DNA from: Pseudomonadota bacterium
GTDB lineage: Bacteria > Desulfobacterota > Desulfobacteria > Desulfobacterales > Desulfobacteraceae
DNA: 7,681 nucleotides
Assembly: GCA_018816605.1 (NCBI GenBank)
Contig: JAHIVS010000547.1
Coordinates: forward strand, 1-7,681
Direction of reading: 5' to 3'
Within the stretch, counting starts at the first letter, position 1; every line of letters begins with the position of its first letter. Position numbers and translations under genes: made by a program. This document shows positions 6,719 to 7,681 of this stretch, piece after piece. The notes under the pieces were generated by a model, which was given only the letters and a program-made list of their open reading frames with translations, made no database searches and had not been told where the DNA came from.

Positions 6719-6769
6719 GTTACCCAATACGGCAACTATTATTATAACAAAATCAAAAATAATAAAAAT
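6719..6769 (-). promoter_or_regulatory. Promoter with operator-like palindrome for the exported-protein gene
   Basis: On the - strand a perfect -10 box TATAAT occupies 6746-6741 in an A/T-rich setting. The -35 region is poor (only T-rich sequence around 6764-6769). Just downstream, at the expected transcription start, GTTACC 6719-6724 and GGCAAC 6731-6736 form an inverted repeat with one wobble position and a six-base spacer. That is a plausible repressor site or a short hairpin at the 5' end of the message. Confidence 0.45.
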
Positions 6770-6967
6770 TAAATTTAACTTCCAGAAGTCTAATAGCAAA
6801 TACCAGATTAATATACAATGATTTGTCGGAAGTGTTCAATGGCACAGCATTGCATTTTTTTGTCCATACTGAAATTTTGATAAAAGGCACCCAAAAAAAA
6901 GTCTGACCCGCTTCTTCAAATTCCAAGTCCAGTTGCGTTATATAAACCACAAAAGTCGCCAATCCTA
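6770..6967. other. A/T-rich intergenic stretch without a supported gene
   Basis: With the flanking promoter regions this makes about 365 bases between the exported-protein start and the partial membrane gene. The only small structure is ATGGCA 6839-6844 pairing imperfectly with TGCAT 6851-6855, followed by seven T (6855-6861), which is at most a weak + strand terminator. A 73-codon minus-strand frame (6753-6974) has no ribosome site and unconvincing composition. No transposase, tRNA or attachment-site sequence is recognised. Base composition changes here from that of the genes to the left. Confidence 0.5.
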
Positions 6968-7019
6968 TTGACAAAAATTGTCCAGTTTACTAAAGAGCAA
7001 TTACTCAAAATTTAGTAAC
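6968..7019 (+). promoter_or_regulatory. Candidate promoter and palindrome before the partial membrane gene
   Basis: A consensus -35 box TTGACA stands at 6968-6973. At a 17-base spacing the -10 position (6991-6996, TAAAGA) is poor, while TATAAA at 7025-7030 is a better -10 sequence but lacks a matching -35. Overlapping this, GTT(T)ACTAAA 6985-6994 plus GAG 6995-6997 pair with CTC 7004-7006 and TTTAGTAAC 7011-7019, with four unpaired A. GACAA 6970-6974 and TTGTC 6978-6982 form a further small palindrome over the -35 box. These could be operator sites controlling the downstream gene. Confidence 0.35.
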
Positions 7020-7044
7020 CATAATATAAAGAATACATAACTTT

Positions 7045-7681
7045 ATGTGGAAAAAAAGCATTATTCCTTCTCCAGTTAGAAGTGCCTGTATTGCGTTAGA
7101 AACTGCAAGAAAGAACAGAATACTTATCAGAATTTTATTTCCTTTTTTGTTTTATATTCCTTATACAGTTATGGGACACATTGGTGTGAATATGAACTCT
7201 CCTGAGGTTCAGAAGCAGTTGTTGTCGTGGCTAAGTCCTTCAACGGTGAACCTTTTGTCAAAACATTCTATTCTAATCTTTGTTGGTTTCCTTATTTTTT
7301 ATTTTTTCTTAATTTTTTTCGGGGAACTTGTCAGATATGCTGCCTCAGTAAAAAAACATTTTTCAAAAAAAGATTTGATTTCAATTATTGAATGTTTAGA
7401 TTCTTTGACTGAGGCTAAAAATGAAAGATTTGAACACTGCTTAAAAAATTGCGAGGGGAAAGATGCTCTTGCGTTATTTAACTCTTTTACAACCCCACAC
7501 CAGAATAAATTGTTTGTTGTAAAATCTATAAAAAATTTATTCGATTTATTAACGAATTCTAACATCATGGTGGGATTATTGGAAGTGGTTGATAACAAAC
7601 CCATAAAATGGTTAAGGTATTTACCTTCCAGTTCAACCCCGACTGTTGACGTTGAAAAATACCTTAATCCAAATTGTAGTA
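7045..7681 (+). CDS. Partial gene: two-membrane-segment protein, C-terminus beyond window
   Basis: The frame from ATG 7045 stays open to the last base and gives 212 residues with no stop. An in-frame TAA at 7027-7029 makes 7045 the first possible ATG. There is no clear Shine-Dalgarno, only AAAGAA near 7028-7033. Two hydrophobic segments are evident: about 26-44 (LIRILFPFLFYIPYTVMG) and 75-97 (within HSILIFVGFLIFYFFLIFFG). About 30 residues lie between them. Positive residues before the first (KK, R, RK, R) and after the second (R, KK, KK) suggest both ends are cytoplasmic. Residues 100-170 are mostly helical. NIMVGLLEVVDNKPIKWLRY (173-192) looks like the first strands of a GAF-like sensor domain, a weak inference. 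All seven arginines are AGA/AGG and no leucine is CTG/CTC, unlike the genes to the left, pointing to acquisition. The function is not recognised; a membrane-anchored defence or signalling protein is one possibility. Confidence 0.7.
   Translation, partial: MWKKSIIPSPVRSACIALETARKNRILIRILFPFLFYIPYTVMGHIGVNMNSPEVQKQLLSWLSPSTVNLLSKHSILIFVGFLIFYFFLIFFGELVRYAASVKKHFSKKDLISIIECLDSLTEAKNERFEHCLKNCEGKDALALFNSFTTPHQNKLFVVKSIKNLFDLLTNSNIMVGLLEVVDNKPIKWLRYLPSSSTPTVDVEKYLNPNCS

Noticed and set aside
6680..6799. 40-residue N-terminal extension of the exported protein.
   Set aside because: It would run through a TATAAT promoter and the AAGGAG site. The signal peptide begins properly at the internal ATG 6679.
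6753..6974. 73-codon minus-strand frame in the A/T-rich intergenic region.
   Set aside because: No Shine-Dalgarno, no recognisable motif, and it covers the promoter area of the exported-protein gene.
7299..7604. 101-codon minus-strand frame near the right edge.
   Set aside because: It lies antisense to the longer open frame starting at 7045, which has coherent membrane segments. Its sequence is rich in S, F and K from the complementary strand.
1..7681. CRISPR array, insertion sequence, tRNA or rRNA genes.
   Set aside because: No regularly spaced repeats, transposase motifs, terminal inverted repeats with target duplications, or tRNA/rRNA signatures were seen on either strand.

Overview
The window looks like chromosomal DNA from a Gram-negative bacterium. 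The codon preferences, the pairing of MTA phosphorylase with adenine phosphoribosyltransferase, and the small conserved-looking soluble protein beside them fit a deltaproteobacterial sulfate reducer (Desulfobacterota, perhaps Desulfobacteraceae). That placement is inference from general familiarity; no rRNA or other marker is present. Bases 1 to about 6690 have balanced composition with G/C-rich codon third positions. From about 6690 to the end the DNA is visibly A/T-rich.

Region 1 (1-1836, + strand): a leader full of inverted repeats precedes an adenine-salvage operon. mtnP (202-948) splits 5'-methylthioadenosine into adenine and methylthioribose 1-phosphate, and apt (978-1499) converts adenine to AMP. 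A small unrecognised gene (1502-1726, TTG start, two bases after the apt stop) follows, then a hairpin and T-run that probably end the unit. Region 2 (1837-2290): a small hypothetical cytosolic protein (1837-2202) converges on topB. The gap holds a terminator-like hairpin and a perfect 17-bp inverted repeat without a T-tract.

Region 3 (2288-5011): a complete type IA topoisomerase III (topB, - strand) with two C-terminal cysteine-bearing repeats. A 252-bp divergent intergenic region separates it from an MscS-type mechanosensitive channel. Region 4 (5012-6799): the channel gene (5012-6118, +) converges on a small exported protein (6188-6679, -). A strong hairpin terminator for the latter lies between them, and it has its own promoter with an operator-like palindrome.

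Region 5 (6690-7681): an A/T-rich stretch begins with about 365 bp of non-coding DNA carrying a TTGACA box and an imperfect palindrome. A reading frame then starts at 7045 and is still open at the window edge. Its 212 visible residues show two membrane segments followed by a soluble domain. All seven of its arginines use AGA/AGG and none of its leucines uses CTG or CTC, unlike the genes to the left. This is the most likely acquired part of the window and the best candidate for something undescribed, but the gene is cut off and I cannot assign it to a system. The rest is mostly housekeeping.
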